Shown here piece by piece: positions 1 to 12,000 of a stretch of 64,000 bases of DNA (the stretch's first letter is position 1; every line of letters begins with the position of its first letter). The notes beneath the pieces are model-generated. The model did not search any database, had not been told where the DNA came from, and worked only from the letters and a program-made list of their open reading frames with translations. A program made the position numbers and the translations under genes. Where the stretch lies: positions 25,608,236 through 25,672,235 of the forward strand of contig NC_054704.1 in the NCBI RefSeq assembly GCF_016097555.1, given 5' to 3'. This stretch comes from Gigantopelta aegis. Lineage: Eukaryota > Mollusca > Gastropoda > Neomphalida > Peltospiridae.

Positions 1-53
1 TGTATATTTATTTTACTGTTTGGAACAATTATTTTGTGTGTATTTGTTTTGAG

Positions 54-75
54 TATATATATATATATATATATT
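54..75. repeat. (TA)n microsatellite
   Basis: Uninterrupted TA dinucleotide run. The surrounding 1-428 is AT-rich and shows no convincing gene. Confidence 0.9.
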
Positions 76-428
76 TAATGGTAAACCAGTATTTTCATTG
101 GGTATTTTGACCAATTTTCATCGGACAATGAATGTTTAAGTTATCAGGTATTCATCCATTTGTTGTATTTGCTGTGTATTGTCTGAAACAAATTTTTAGA
201 AACTTTGGTACAGTACTTGGGTATCTACTTTCGAACCCAGATGTTAAATTGTTCCATCAGTATGAAACATTTATATGGCTTCATTATATTAGTTTATCTG
301 CTGATACACTTTTAGATAATGTTTATTAATTAAAATTACCTATTGTCTGGTTGTCAAATCTATCTTTTAAAATATTATATTCACCATTAATAAATTTATT
401 TATTATTTTGGAATTATTTCATACGCAG

Positions 429-517
429 CATGCACAGGGTACACGCTAAGGTCACATGGTATTCCATTTGGTGGAATGAAAACAGATCTTATGAAGGATC
501 GTGTTTTGATTCCATGA
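429..517 (+). CDS. Possible terminal exon of an unrecognised upstream gene
   Basis: A pyrimidine-rich stretch ending CATACGCAG is followed by an open frame that stops at TGA 515-517. Taking the first two bases as the end of a split codon, it reads CTGYTLRSHGIPFGG then MKTDLMKDRVLIP. A possible AATAAA lies at 576-581. I do not recognise the family. The residue mix looks protein-like compared with neighbouring open frames, but the piece is short and no partner exon is visible, so chance is possible. An alternative acceptor (CACAG) at 437 is also available. Confidence 0.22.
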
Positions 518-2654
518 TTCCAAGATTTCTAGGGTAATTTTTTAAATATGCAATCTATATCTTGAAAAAAGTAATAATAAAAGAAACAAAAATCCCAATT
601 GGAACAGTTTGTAACAGTAAATAGTAGTTACATGTATGCCAATTCTATTTTAAACTAAACGACTCTGAAACAGTAGACTGATGTTAAAAACAATATTTTT
701 TAGAAATTAGTACCATAACTTTGACAATGTTTTAATTATCTGGTCATATAGAATTTGATATCATCTGCTTAATTTTTCTTTTTAAAAAGTTTGGGGATTG
801 GAGTAGTTTGGAATTCTGGATCATCACATGATGGGTTTTCATTATGTTTATATTTATTTTCATTTTAAACTGGTTGGCAGGTCCGGTTTTCTTACTAATG
901 CTAAGTCACTAAGGTATCATGATCTCATCCTTCTTTTTTTGTCAAGTCTTGTCACCTATTCATAATAATTCTTTATTTTTCATGAAGGATTTTGAACACA
1001 GTTATGAAAGAGAAACGGGGGGTGGGGATGGGGTGTTTTAATATTTAAAAAAAAAATTCAATCATATATCTTGGTTGTTATCATCTTTCCTTTTTATCAT
1101 CTTTTTGCCTTTTTTTTTTTATGATTCTGATGTATTCCTTTTATTTTTCTCTAATTTGTCACACAGGTTTTTTTTTTTAATGTTTAATCAAATATGCTGG
1201 TGGTTCTTACCATTCCCATTTGTCACCTTTTTTCTTCTCTTTTTGTTTTTCATTTATGATACTGATATTACTCCATTTTTTTCATTTGACCATTTAGATA
1301 TATTATACTTATGCACTATTTTAATAATCAAGATGTTGATAGACTGTAAATATTATCCATATGTATTGCTATTTGATCATCAACTACGACAATCTAATTT
1401 GGTGGAAGGTCATATGATTACCATCACTGAGTGTGGATGCGTGGGGTGTCATTTCAGATTTTGAACAAATTCTGGTTGGTATTCTCATGTTCAGGTGGCA
1501 TTTTAAATAAGTTGTAAATATTTAACTAGATGTGACAGTGTATTTGTTTTAACTACATATATCTACTTTAGGCAGTTGTGAAAACAAAATGCTGGTATTG
1601 TTAACAGGATTTCAAATACAAATGCCTACAAGCATAAAATTCACTTCTTGTTAATGGTTTTAAAGAATATCTACCACCAATCATCTCAAGCATATATGGA
1701 AAAAATCTAAAAATTTTAACATAATGCCTATTCATGTTTTCACAGATAAAGTTCACGCCCTTGTCAAATGATATATTGAGTTAATGCCCAATATATATTT
1801 TAAAAACGAGTATACATGTAGTTTGCATTTCATAAGTTTAATGTGGATGTTGGTCATAACAAGAAAGAATGCTTTCACCCTCTGTTGCTATGGTGATAGT
1901 ACTGAAGTGATATACTGGATCTCAACATGTGTTGTTGTTTGACATGACCAGATCCCAGGCTTATAAAAGAAATTAAAATCTTGATTCCAGGCTTTTGCAA
2001 AGTCATTTGCATACAGATAGTATGTACACACTACCAGTGGTTCAAGTCTGGAGACAGCTGAAGTTTTGAATATGGACTTATAAACTTTTGTAAGCACAGG
2101 GCCAGATCTTGGACCACTGGATCTTTAGGCTGTAATAATGTGCTCTAAAGGGCTGGGTGATTATCATATTATTTTTGACGAACCTTTTGAGTATCACTGT
2201 CATGCTGTATTTAAAAAACCCACTTGTGAATATTTTCATTCCTCCTGTTAGCAGTGATGTATATTGAAGTCTGCAACATGTATATTTTTGTTTAGATATT
2301 TATCTATATAATAATGCTTTTGAGATTTTGGTGTATGTAATGCAATAAAATTTCTTGAAAACAGTTCCATGTTGAAGCTGTCTCCAACATCATAAATGTT
2401 TCTCCAAGTTTCATATTCATACAAGCAGGGGTCAAAATTAGACGACATTACTCTCAGATATTAAGTCTGGTAAGCTACAAATTCTGCCAGCCCGAATTAA
2501 AACCTTCCGGACCAAACATAATTGAATCAAAACTAATGTGTGAATATAATCCTAAAATAACTGCCAGTTCGACACACAAACAAAAATCTCCCAGCCTGTG
2601 GTGATGTTCACCAGCAATATTTCAACCCCTGATACAAGTGTGGAACAGTTTATA
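518..2654. other. Intergenic, no gene seen
   Basis: AT-rich sequence with T-runs. The open frame at 1075-1464 is dominated by Phe/Leu from T-rich sequence and has no recognisable domain. No repeat family from elsewhere in the window was noticed here. Confidence 0.5.
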
Positions 2655-3051
2655 TACACCTGGAAATTAATTAAGCAACACCTAGATTTGACCATGTGAC
2701 TTGTACTTAGCAAGTGATTGTGAACATTTCATGAATACAGAACACTGAAAAAAAGCTCTGTTTATACAGGATATTGAAAAATATTGACAGCAATTGAGAC
2801 TGTCATTACATCAATATTTAATGCATTCTAGGGAAAAAGACAAACCATATATGTGCATGAAAATGTATGGCAATTAACTATGGAGCTGGAATCACACTGA
2901 TGTGCTTCTTAAAAAGTATTTTATTCATGCCATGTCGGTAAATACCCAGTAGATAGAGATGTAAAAACTAAGTTTTAAACCTCATCGGCACGGACAACTA
3001 TTTCTAGGCTGCAGTGCAAGTCAAATGGTGCTTAACTAATTTCCAGGTGTA
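2655..3051. mobile_element. Tc1/mariner-type MITE with TA target sites
   Basis: Terminal inverted repeats of about 35 bp: left TACACCTGGAAATTAATTAA, right end complementary to TACACCTGGAAATTAGTTAA. The inner TIR sequence (AAGCAACACC / AAGCACC, then TTTGAC) also matches. TA dinucleotides flank both ends (2653-2654 and 3052-3053). About 397 bp, no transposase frame, so non-autonomous. Confidence 0.75.
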
Positions 3052-3836
3052 TACCATTTAGAGATCTGATCAAGTTCATCATTCTATCTCGTTTCTCATT
3101 ATGTCTGTGTTCCACATTGTCTTTTGACAAGCATAGGTATCATTTTATTTGGTGCACTTACCGGTAGTTGATGCGTCTTTGAAATGCTCGGTACATTCCA
3201 TGAAAATCTATCTATTCAGGTCTACATTCTATCTTCCATTTAGATTACTCCATAGCATCACATTGGAATAGGAGAAGAAGTATTTTTGTAGCTGTTAAAG
3301 TGGAATGTTTAAGATTTTAAATAAGCTGGTTTGTTGTTGTTTTTTTTCTTTATTTCTTTTCATTATTTTTTTTGGGTGGGGACGGGGGTACTTTTTTTTT
3401 TTAAATACTGTATTAGGTTTGTTGAATAATAATAAAAAAAAAGACAGAGAAGAATTACACTTTAATTGTTTTCTTTCTTTTTTTTGTTACCATCTACACT
3501 TGGTTTTTTTCTTTTCAGATTTACTTTTTATATACATGTACCAGTGTACTTCCAACATAAAATAGTTTTTATTTAATTTGTTTCAAGTGATGCTATGGGA
3601 AATTGTCAACAACAACAACAAAAAAGAAGATGTATGTGTATTTGTGTGTACATATATATAGAAAACTATTGTGTAAATAATGTATAAAACCTCATGTACA
3701 AAGTTTTGTATTTGGTGCTATAGTATACTTCATTAAATGTTGGAAAGGGTGCTTATTGTAGGTCACCTTCTAGTACTGATTCATTCTGCTGTCTGGTTTG
3801 AGGGCTGATTTTGTTTCGCCTATGGAAAATATGATA
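3052..3836. other. Intergenic, no gene seen
   Basis: AT-rich sequence with poly-T and poly-A tracts around 3330-3500. No coding or repeat signal recognised. Confidence 0.4.
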
Positions 3837-4320
3837 TACAGTGAAACCCCTCTAAACCAGACACCCTCGGGACCAGGGTGGGATGTAGCCTAGTGGTAAA
3901 CTGCTCGCTTGATGTGCGGTTGGTCTATGATTGAGCCCGGTCAATGTGCCCATTGGGCTCTATCTTGTTCCAGCCAGTGCACCATGACTGGTATATTTAA
4001 GACCATGGTATGTGCTATCCTGTCTATAGGATGGTGCATATAAAAAAAAACCTTGCTACTAATGGAAAAATATAGTGGGTTTCCTCTCTTCACTATATGT
4101 AAAAATTACCAATTGTTTGATATCCAATAGCTGATGATTAATAAATAAATGTGCTCTAGTGGCATCATTAGACAAAAAACAAAAAAAACCTCAGGACTAA
4201 GTAAAATGTCTGGTTTCAAGAGGCATCCAGTTTAGAGAAGTTAAGTTCAGTACTGATTTTTAAAAAAACTAAAAAAAATTCCAGTTAACAGAGGGTCCAG
4301 TTTTGAAAGGTTTCACTGTA
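3837..4320. mobile_element. MITE with TACAGTGAAACC ends, split by a SINE
   Basis: Ends are TACAGTGAAACC (left) and GGTTTCACTGTA (right). Inner sequence of the left half (CTCTAAACCAGACACC) is echoed in the right half (TCTGGTTTCAAGAGG, GGGTCCAGTTTTGA). A SINE (3877-4190) sits in the middle. Shorter copies of the same family lie at 25738-25916 and 32372-32534. Confidence 0.7.
3877..4190 (+). mobile_element. tRNA-headed SINE, full length
   Basis: Starts with the tRNA-like head (GGGATGTAGCCTAGTGGTAA), then the core with CCAGTGCACCATGACTGG and GTGCATATAAA, and ends GCTCTAGTGGCATCATTAGA. It lacks coding sequence. Nested in a MITE, so it is younger than that element. Confidence 0.88.
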
Positions 4321-5693
4321 CATATATAAATGTATGTTTACTGATGACAACAACAGCATTCATTATTTTTTTTTTTTGGTCCATTGATTTCTGGTCTATT
4401 TTAAAAGTAATGCTAGATATCCAAAGATTTTTTTTTAATGTAAAATTTATTAAATAAATATTTTTATTTGATGGCAACAACAGCATACATTTTGTGAGTT
4501 TAAGACTACATAAAAAAAAATTCTTCAGAAATTGTAAGTGCATGTATTAGCTCATCCAAACTTCATAGATACATGTACCACTAAATAAAGGTGTCAGTGT
4601 CTTTTCCATGCAATTTATGTTGATTAATCATTGCCTTGTGCATGAAGTACTAGCCCATGGGTGACAGGTGACACATAAATATATTACTCTGGTGCCCTTG
4701 TATTGTTGGCGTGTCGGTTTTTACCGACAGTCAACACAGGAACAGATGATTAATTATCTGAAAGCTGCTCATTCCCAATCAACCAATGTCTGCACTGGAA
4801 AACGTACCATTAGCATTAATAGCAACGGTGTATATAGTGAATAGGTATAATATATATTATTTTGTTATGAACACTTGTATGTAAATGAAATATTAGTATA
4901 CTATAGTAGAACATATATGCCGTATTCTATTCAGGTCAGTAGATAATTTAATATCATTTGTCTTTGCCTTCTAAACGATGCATCTGTATGTTGAATAACT
5001 TTTATGACTGTTATTTGTAAAAAGTTGCATCTAGTCATATTTCTAAATACATGTAGTGCATTCTCATGACTTAGAAATCTCTTAAGCATACACTGCTCAA
5101 ATTGGATTTTAATTTTGCTTATATATACCGGACAGGCAAACAGTTAAATATACGTCCATGTGGTTTAATATTATTAGAAGCTGTTGTAAAAATTATTACG
5201 TTAGAGGGTGGGGTGGTGAAGGTAAAAAAAAACCCCAATACCCACCATATATTTTTAATTTGGTTTAATTGTATTACGTTAAAATTCAACCAGCAGACCC
5301 ACCTGGCATACATTTATTATATACCTTCTCACCTCAAAACCCACATATGTAATATTTTTTTTAACAACCTAAAATTTTGAGTTTTCTTAATTTCGTCTTT
5401 GGTAACTGGTACACAAAGTGAAATGCGGTTTGTAATTAAAATTGCTCAAGTAGTCACTTATGTTATGTAGGCCATTTGTCGTAAAAGGACACCTTACTAT
5501 TCCACAAAATATAAAATTGATTGCAAGTTTTCAGTGACCACCAATATTAAGAGGCCACTCTACTGTTCCACCGAATGTCTGATAGGGTACTTGTTGACCT
5601 GTATTAATAGCCACCTGGCTTTATCAGACTAATGTATATACAACTATAATGGCACTGTAAGTTAAAACATATTAAAAAAAATACTATTATTTA
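4321..5693. other. Intergenic, no gene seen
   Basis: AT-rich sequence. The overlapping frames at 5102-5380 and 5119-5313 are antisense shadows of one another with no domain. Nothing else recognised. Confidence 0.4.
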
Positions 5694-6635
5694 CAGTGGA
5701 ACCTTGTTAATCTAGTCATATTTCTGGACAACTAAACTACATTTAAAATAGTCTTCCTTAGATCAAAAGCAAAACAAATATTTATGAGTTCTTGTTTCAA
5801 TCAGAATCATGACAAAAAAAACCAAAAGATTTATATAGTGGACATCGCAAAGCTAGATTCAAAGGAAATTTATTTATTTTATTTCAACTTATTTTTTGTG
5901 CTTATATCCAATTAAAATTCAAGCATGCTGTCCTAGGCACACACCTCGGCTATCTGGGCTGTCTGTCCAGGACAGTAAGTTAGTGGTTAGTGAAAATTAA
6001 GAGAAAAGGGTTTAGTGGTCTTACACTACCCATTGAGTCGTTAAAACTTGCTCTGGGTGGGAGCCGGTACCGGGCAGCGAACCCAGTACCTACCAGCCTT
6101 ATGTCCGATGGCTTAACCACGACACCAATGAGGCGGGAAAGAAAATGTGCCAGTATACAGAGTGGCATACGGTATGTCACCCAAGCTATTGTCAATGGAT
6201 GGGACTTTGAAATGTGCTGATTTATACAGAAATCTGGCTTACACAGATGCTTGGACAGTCCACTATACCAGTGTCTTAATGAAAAAACTAAAATCTAAAA
6301 TATTGTGTTGTCTGGTTGCACAGTAAAAGGCAAAATAATTTTGTTCCAAGAATTAAGAAAACCCTTTAATTACAGCCATTATGGCTCGAGTCATTTGTGT
6401 GACTGGTTTTGCCTGATGTTTAATAGTGATCACAGAGCCAGTTACTTCTGCATCTATTTAGAAATTATTTGCTGTTTTAGCAATATCCGGTTCAAGGAAG
6501 CAAGTTGTTTTTGTTTGTTAAATTATAAGCAAAATATTTGGACTAATGATTACATTGACTAAGTGGCCATTTTGTTTGATTGTACAGCCTCTTGATAGGG
6601 TTCCTGAATAATCAGAATCTGGATTATCAAGGTTC
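5694..6635. mobile_element. TIR element related to the TACAGTGAAACC family, carrying an inverted SINE
   Basis: Left ACAGTGGAACCTTGTTAATC and right GATTATCAAGGTTCAATTTT are imperfect inverted repeats. The interior includes a tRNA-derived SINE of a second type in reverse orientation (about 5955-6150). Boundaries are approximate. Confidence 0.45.
5955..6150 (-). mobile_element. tRNA-derived SINE, second type (reverse)
   Basis: On the minus strand it reads a head resembling GGTGTCGTGGTTAAGCCATC, then GGCTGGTAGGTACTGGGTTC and CACCCAGAGCAAGTTTTAAC. The same unit lies on + at 24058-24290. Confidence 0.7.
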
Positions 6636-7029
6636 AATTTTGTGGTAACTTTTATTAAAAAGTAAAATGCTTACTGTTACATGGTTGGATTGGAAATTTA
6701 AAAACAAAACTTTTTCTTGTTTTAGTTACTAGTATTCTAGATGTTATTATTGACATCAGAGTCATTCTGTTGGTCCTTCAGTGTTTGTATATGTATTGTG
6801 TTTCAGTTACACAGAACATATTTACAATTCTTATGTCATTCACAAAAATACTTGTTGCAGAATATATACTGGTGAAAATGTTGCCACAGAATATATTTTA
6901 TGGCAGTTTGTGTGTAATTATTTAGTGCCAATGTTTTTGTTATGGTGAAGGAGATATGTAAACAATACATATATGTAATGGGAATGGAATAAATGTTTTC
7001 TTTTTTTTAAATTTTGTTTTGTTTTCTGT

Positions 7030-8364
7030 TAGCTTTTTAGTTTTTAGCTCTGCTATGATGTTCATCGGCAGAGCTTTTCCAACAGTGATTTGTCCATTGT
7101 CTGCCGTCTGTCCATCAACTTTTCTTCTCCTAGGGTTTTCATTAGCTCCACTTCATTTTGATAAACCATTCCAAATTATGAAAACTGTGCATGAGGAATC
7201 AGCATGGGTCAACACCTGCACCCATGACAGGCGTGCGCTACAATAGCTTGCTCTGAATGTGCATGTTAAACCCTTAGACCAGACCATACCATACCAGGGG
7301 TTTCATTTGATTAATTGTTCTGAAACTTGGTACAATGATCCTCCACTGGGGCAATCTTCACAAACTAATTGATAATATTTCTAATCATTTATTTTTTTAA
7401 ATATTTAAGTAGAAATATAACATTGGAAGTCTGAATTTTTTTAGAGTTTTGATTTGATTGTTCTGAACCATGATACGACGATACTCTGGAGCAGTTTCCA
7501 CAAACTAAAATTTGTTTCTGAAATTTAGAATATATTTTTTTTAATTCAGTTTTTCAAATTTAAATTTAACATTGCAAATAAAACAAGTCTGTCTTCTAGA
7601 ACTTGATTAGAAAGTTCTGAAACTATTTATAATGCTTATTGGCCAGTCTTTACAAACAGAAGGGACTATCCTGAGTTTTCAACCACAGCAAAACTTCCAT
7701 TTGTTCCATCCAACAAAGTAAAAGCCTGTCATACTTTTTTCTTGGTTTTTAAAACACCATCTTACATTAAAATGTTTTAAATATATTAACATTATATCCA
7801 TGGATATTATTTCAAATTTCATTAGGCTACTGGAAGAAACAATAAATTCATATGTACAAAATTATTTTAGACAAAAATTGATATTGAGATATTACAAAAC
7901 ATTACAATGTCCTGAAATGCATTGGTTATGAAGATATTCAAATCCTATGCAAGAAAATGTAAGTAAATTGTAATTTTAATAATGTAAAAGCTTTATTTTG
8001 ACGAAAACCTTTTAAAATGGATACAAACTCACAATATTTTAATGATTTTTTTTCGAATTTGTGATTTGTGATTTTTTTATATTAAATTTAAACATTTTAA
8101 ACAGAAATTTAAGTGAAAATATGAAAGTATCTTCTATAGTTTTGACTGAATAGTTCCGAAACTGTATACCCGTAATTATTTTCAGGGTCAGTATTCACAA
8201 ACTAATGATTTGAGAAATTTTGAAATTTTATTTAAAAAAAGATTAATTTAAATTGAAAATTTAAAGGTTTATATCTTAAATATTATCTTCTACAGTTTTG
8301 ATTGGATATTTCTAAAACTTCGTACTATCATTCTTTCGATCAGTCTCCATAAACTAAAAGTGAA

Positions 8365-8408
<44 letters not shown>

Positions 8409-8520
8409 TTATTTTTTTATATAATAAATAAAAATTGAACATTGAAATTTTGAAAGGCTCAATGAAGTATCATCTAATATGGTCAAAACTAAAAATAATT
8501 AGTGGAGCTCTTAGGTCAAC
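7030..8520. repeat. Pearl/Helitron-like element with degenerate ~150-bp tandem units
   Basis: Begins near TTTTAGCTCTGCTATGATG and ends near AGTGGAGCTCTTAGG. It contains five diverged units sharing GTTCTGAAACTT...CAGTCTTCACAAACTAA at about 7301-7362, 7444-7508, 7598-7668, 8138-8207 and 8292-8358. A wedge with GGGACTATCCTGAGTTTT at about 7663 resembles one end of the TIR element at 31076-32068. The plan (short unique ends, tandem core) is that of pearl-type elements known from bivalves; this assignment is an inference. Confidence 0.45.
8368..8404. repeat. (AT)n microsatellite
   Basis: Continuous AT run within the tandem-repeat element. Confidence 0.9.
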
Positions 8521-8822
8521 ACTTAGGCCTACTTAGACGACACAAATGTATGGGTTTTTTGCCTGAATAAAGTAAATTTATGCAAGCAGTTTGACCAGTA
8601 CACATTTTGAATGCTTGTAATTTAATTTAAAAAAAAAAAAAAATCTAAACAAAAGAGCAAAATGTTTTCAAAGTCGAAATCAGCCGATTTAGTATTCGAA
8701 ACTGTTCGGTTACGAATGGTCTGCACAGTTACATCCGGAACACTTCGGAGGATACCGATGGCTGTTCACTTCCGTATCTGGGCACATCAAACTCGACAGG
8801 TCGAAGAAATGTGAAAGTTGTT

Positions 8823-9053
8823 ATGAACCACTGTAAACAAGTATGTCTGCGATGCACATGGGTGACACGGCCCGTTTTCTTGACATGGCCAGGTACCAGG
8901 ACTGTACAATTCTCAACCACCAGGTTGCTGAGTCGCAACAGAATGATAAACTATTTCAAACCAAAGCGAGCGGCAGTGCTTTCGAAAATGACACGATACG
9001 AGTTTGAGAAACGACTCTGCGACACGAAGACCGAAGAGGAATTAAAAAGACAT
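8823..9053 (+). CDS. NADK2: NADK2 exon 1
   Basis: The frame is open from the stop at 8646, but its first ATG is at 8823, which sets the start. It encodes MNHCKQVCLRCTWVTRP onward, rich in Arg/Thr with almost no acidic residues until MTRYEFEKR, as expected of a matrix-targeting presequence. Donor CAT|GTATGA, phase 0. Confidence 0.85.
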
Positions 9054-12000
9054 GTATGAATTTCCTATCGGTATACCTGTCATAGCAAGCGTAGAGAAAT
9101 TTTTTAATCCAGGCTGGAAATAGTGACTTACGAAACTCCAAAAGCAGTCAATTATTTTAGACAGCCTGATAGGGGGTGAAATAAAAATCCACCTGCTAAA
9201 CCCTGCCCTAGTCCAATACTCTGCCAGTCGAGAGCTAGACAGACATATGATTATGTATGGTTATAGAGATATGCCTTTAGCGAAAACGTGGAATGGCTGC
9301 CTACCACAAGGTAGACAAACATATATGTAGTAATACAAAAAAAATCCTGTTTGATGCTAAATACCTTTACATTGATATATGAATATAATTTTCCAGTTTG
9401 CCAATAACAAATATTTTACATAGTAACACACCACAGGAAGAAACCTGACAGCATCCCCTTTCAGTAATGTTCCGGTTTAATTATATAGGCGGGGCGGGAC
9501 ATGGCCCAGTGGTAAAGTGCTCGTCTGATGCGTGATTGGTCTGGAATCGATCCCCTGTCGGTGGACCCATTGGGCTATTTCTTGTTCCAGCCAGTGTACC
9601 ATGACTGGTATGTGAAAGGCTGTGGTATGTGCTGTCCTGTCTGTGGGATGGTGGATATAAAAGATCCCTTGCTATCAATGGAAAAATATAGCGGGTTACC
9701 TGTCAAAATTTACAAATGTTTAACATCCAATAGCTGATGATAAATAAATCAATGTCCTCTAGTGGTGTAATTGGACAAATATCCGTGTAGCTCTCAAATG
9801 GCAGAGTACTCGTACTAACCCCTAAATAGCAAACCACATGTCATATTACAAAGAAAGAATTATATAATGAGGTTGACTTCGGCCATCTCAGTTCTAATTT
9901 TTCGCTCACAACCATTAACCTAACCCGATTACACTGCCATTCAAGAGCTAGATAGACATTTGGGTGCGAGTGCGAATAATTTTAACATGCTCATATACCA
10001 CTAGAGTTTCGAGCATGTCCGTCCCGGGGCCTGTCTCTGGATAGCCAGTGACTTGCTCCGGGACAGAACAAAATTAAGGGGACAATTTTGAAATTTACAT
10101 CCAAAAATTAAATAGTGGGCCTTTAAAATTTTGATGCACATCTCTAATTAATATAATTAATAAAGAAAATTCTACTCATTAAATTTGGTTGCTAGATTAG
10201 ATTGGGCAGTCAAAATGAAATTAGATAGATAACACGCCTGATTTGGGATGGGGGTGGGGGGGTGAAAATGGACAGAATTTTGAAAATAGCAATTAGTAAA
10301 AGAAATTAGTAGGATTAAAATTAGAAAGAAAAAAGTTACAAGCCAAAAATAAAAAGAATTGACTGCTCGGTCGAATATTTATATAATTTGGAGCATTTTG
10401 GAAGGACAGTCCAAAAATAAATAAGAGAAAGAAGCGAGGATCGGACTATTTAATAATATTAAAAAAAAAAAAATAATAATAATTTCGACATGAATTTTTG
10501 AACGAAGGTCTGAAAGTTTTTAAAGTCTGATCTATACGTCCATGTGAGTGGCCTCGTTAAGGCCGTTAGGTTGTTACGTCAGTGAGGCTGGAGTGTCCCG
10601 GAGGTTCGGCAGCAGATGTTGGCGTCGTAACAGGGTACAGACTACCGTACCGTAGTCGGGGCCGCAGACCGCTCGGAACATCTTATGTAGATTCCGGTTG
10701 TCCAACTTGTTCGAAAGTATGGCCTGTCTATAGGTCTGCTCCCTCCGGTGCATCACGACTACGGTGTGGTGAGTACCGAATATCTTGCTGTGAAGTTCGT
10801 ACTCGCTGCCGTCCTCCAGGGGTCTCCAGTCTGCGCTGAGGTAACTGCCACGGAGCTTGGTCGGGTCTGTCGTGTCCCCCTGCATGTACTGATGAAGGTG
10901 TTTCTTCAGTCCGCTCACTGCGATGGTCCACTCGGACTCTTCAGGGGGGGGGGGGGGGGGGGGGCGACTACCGGCGCTGGTCTCTCGGTCTTGGCTGGCT
11001 GGTTGGTCGGTGATGTTGCCTTCCTCTTACCAACGGCGGCTGAACGGGCCTGTGGCGTGGCGACTGGCTGTACCGGCGATACCGGCCAGTTCTGCCTGGG
11101 CCACGTGACGGTCGGCAATGGAGGGTCGTCGTGGGGTGTCTCACACACCGCGGTGTTGAGTCGGTCCCTCTCGGTGGTCGACGGTTTCCACAGGGCTGGT
11201 CTCGTCAACTCAGGCTGGGCTGGGGGCGGCGTCACAGAAGGGACCGCCGCTGGCGGTTGAGCCGCCAGCTTTGGTCCACCCCGTGCCGTTCCTGGCGCGC
11301 TTTTCCTCTTCCTCCATCTCCTCTTCTTCGTCGGTACGATTGCGTCACCGTACACCAAAGTCACGGAAGCCCGTGACCCAGTGTATGAGACGCGATGCTC
11401 CAAAAGTTTTCCATAACTGCATAAGAGCCCCCCCAGGTGGGGGGGGGGGGCAACTCGAGAGTACAAGGCGACACGTCTGTTCTCATCGTGAATCAGTTCG
11501 GAAGTCTAGACATTTGGACAGTTAGAATAGCTGTCTGTTGTTAGAGATAATTCTGTAACAAAAATGTGAGATTTTTGCTGAGGCAAAGATTTCTGCTCTA
11601 ATACAACAATACTATGTTTTGTCATCTTAGTAATATCTTTACATAGATATTTTTCAAGCTTGCTGATCAATAACAGATATTTTACATATTCGCCACTAAT
11701 TCACACACTATAGAAAGAAACCTGACAGCAACCCCTTTCAGCAATGTTTCAGTTAAATATGTAGGTGGTGTTTGGTTTCAGTTAAATTCCACCCAGCATT
11801 AATTATAAAGTCATTCAACTTGATTTTTTGTATTTTTATTGTACTTTCCATTCATTCATTCAAATATGTGGATGCTGTTCAGTTTCTTCCTGTAGTGCAC
11901 ATATTGGTCATTAATGTGTGAAATATTTGTTGAAAATGATCAGTATAAAGTACGTATTTAATTTTAAACATAAGATTATTGTTGTACATTCCCCCCACCT

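Noticed and set aside
1075-1464. 129-residue frame rich in Phe
   Set aside because: T-rich low-complexity sequence without domain or splice context.
10748-11260. Plus-strand 170-residue frame in the GC-rich island
   Set aside because: Opposite-strand shadow: its Gly-rich content comes from the proline-rich minus frame and a G-run.
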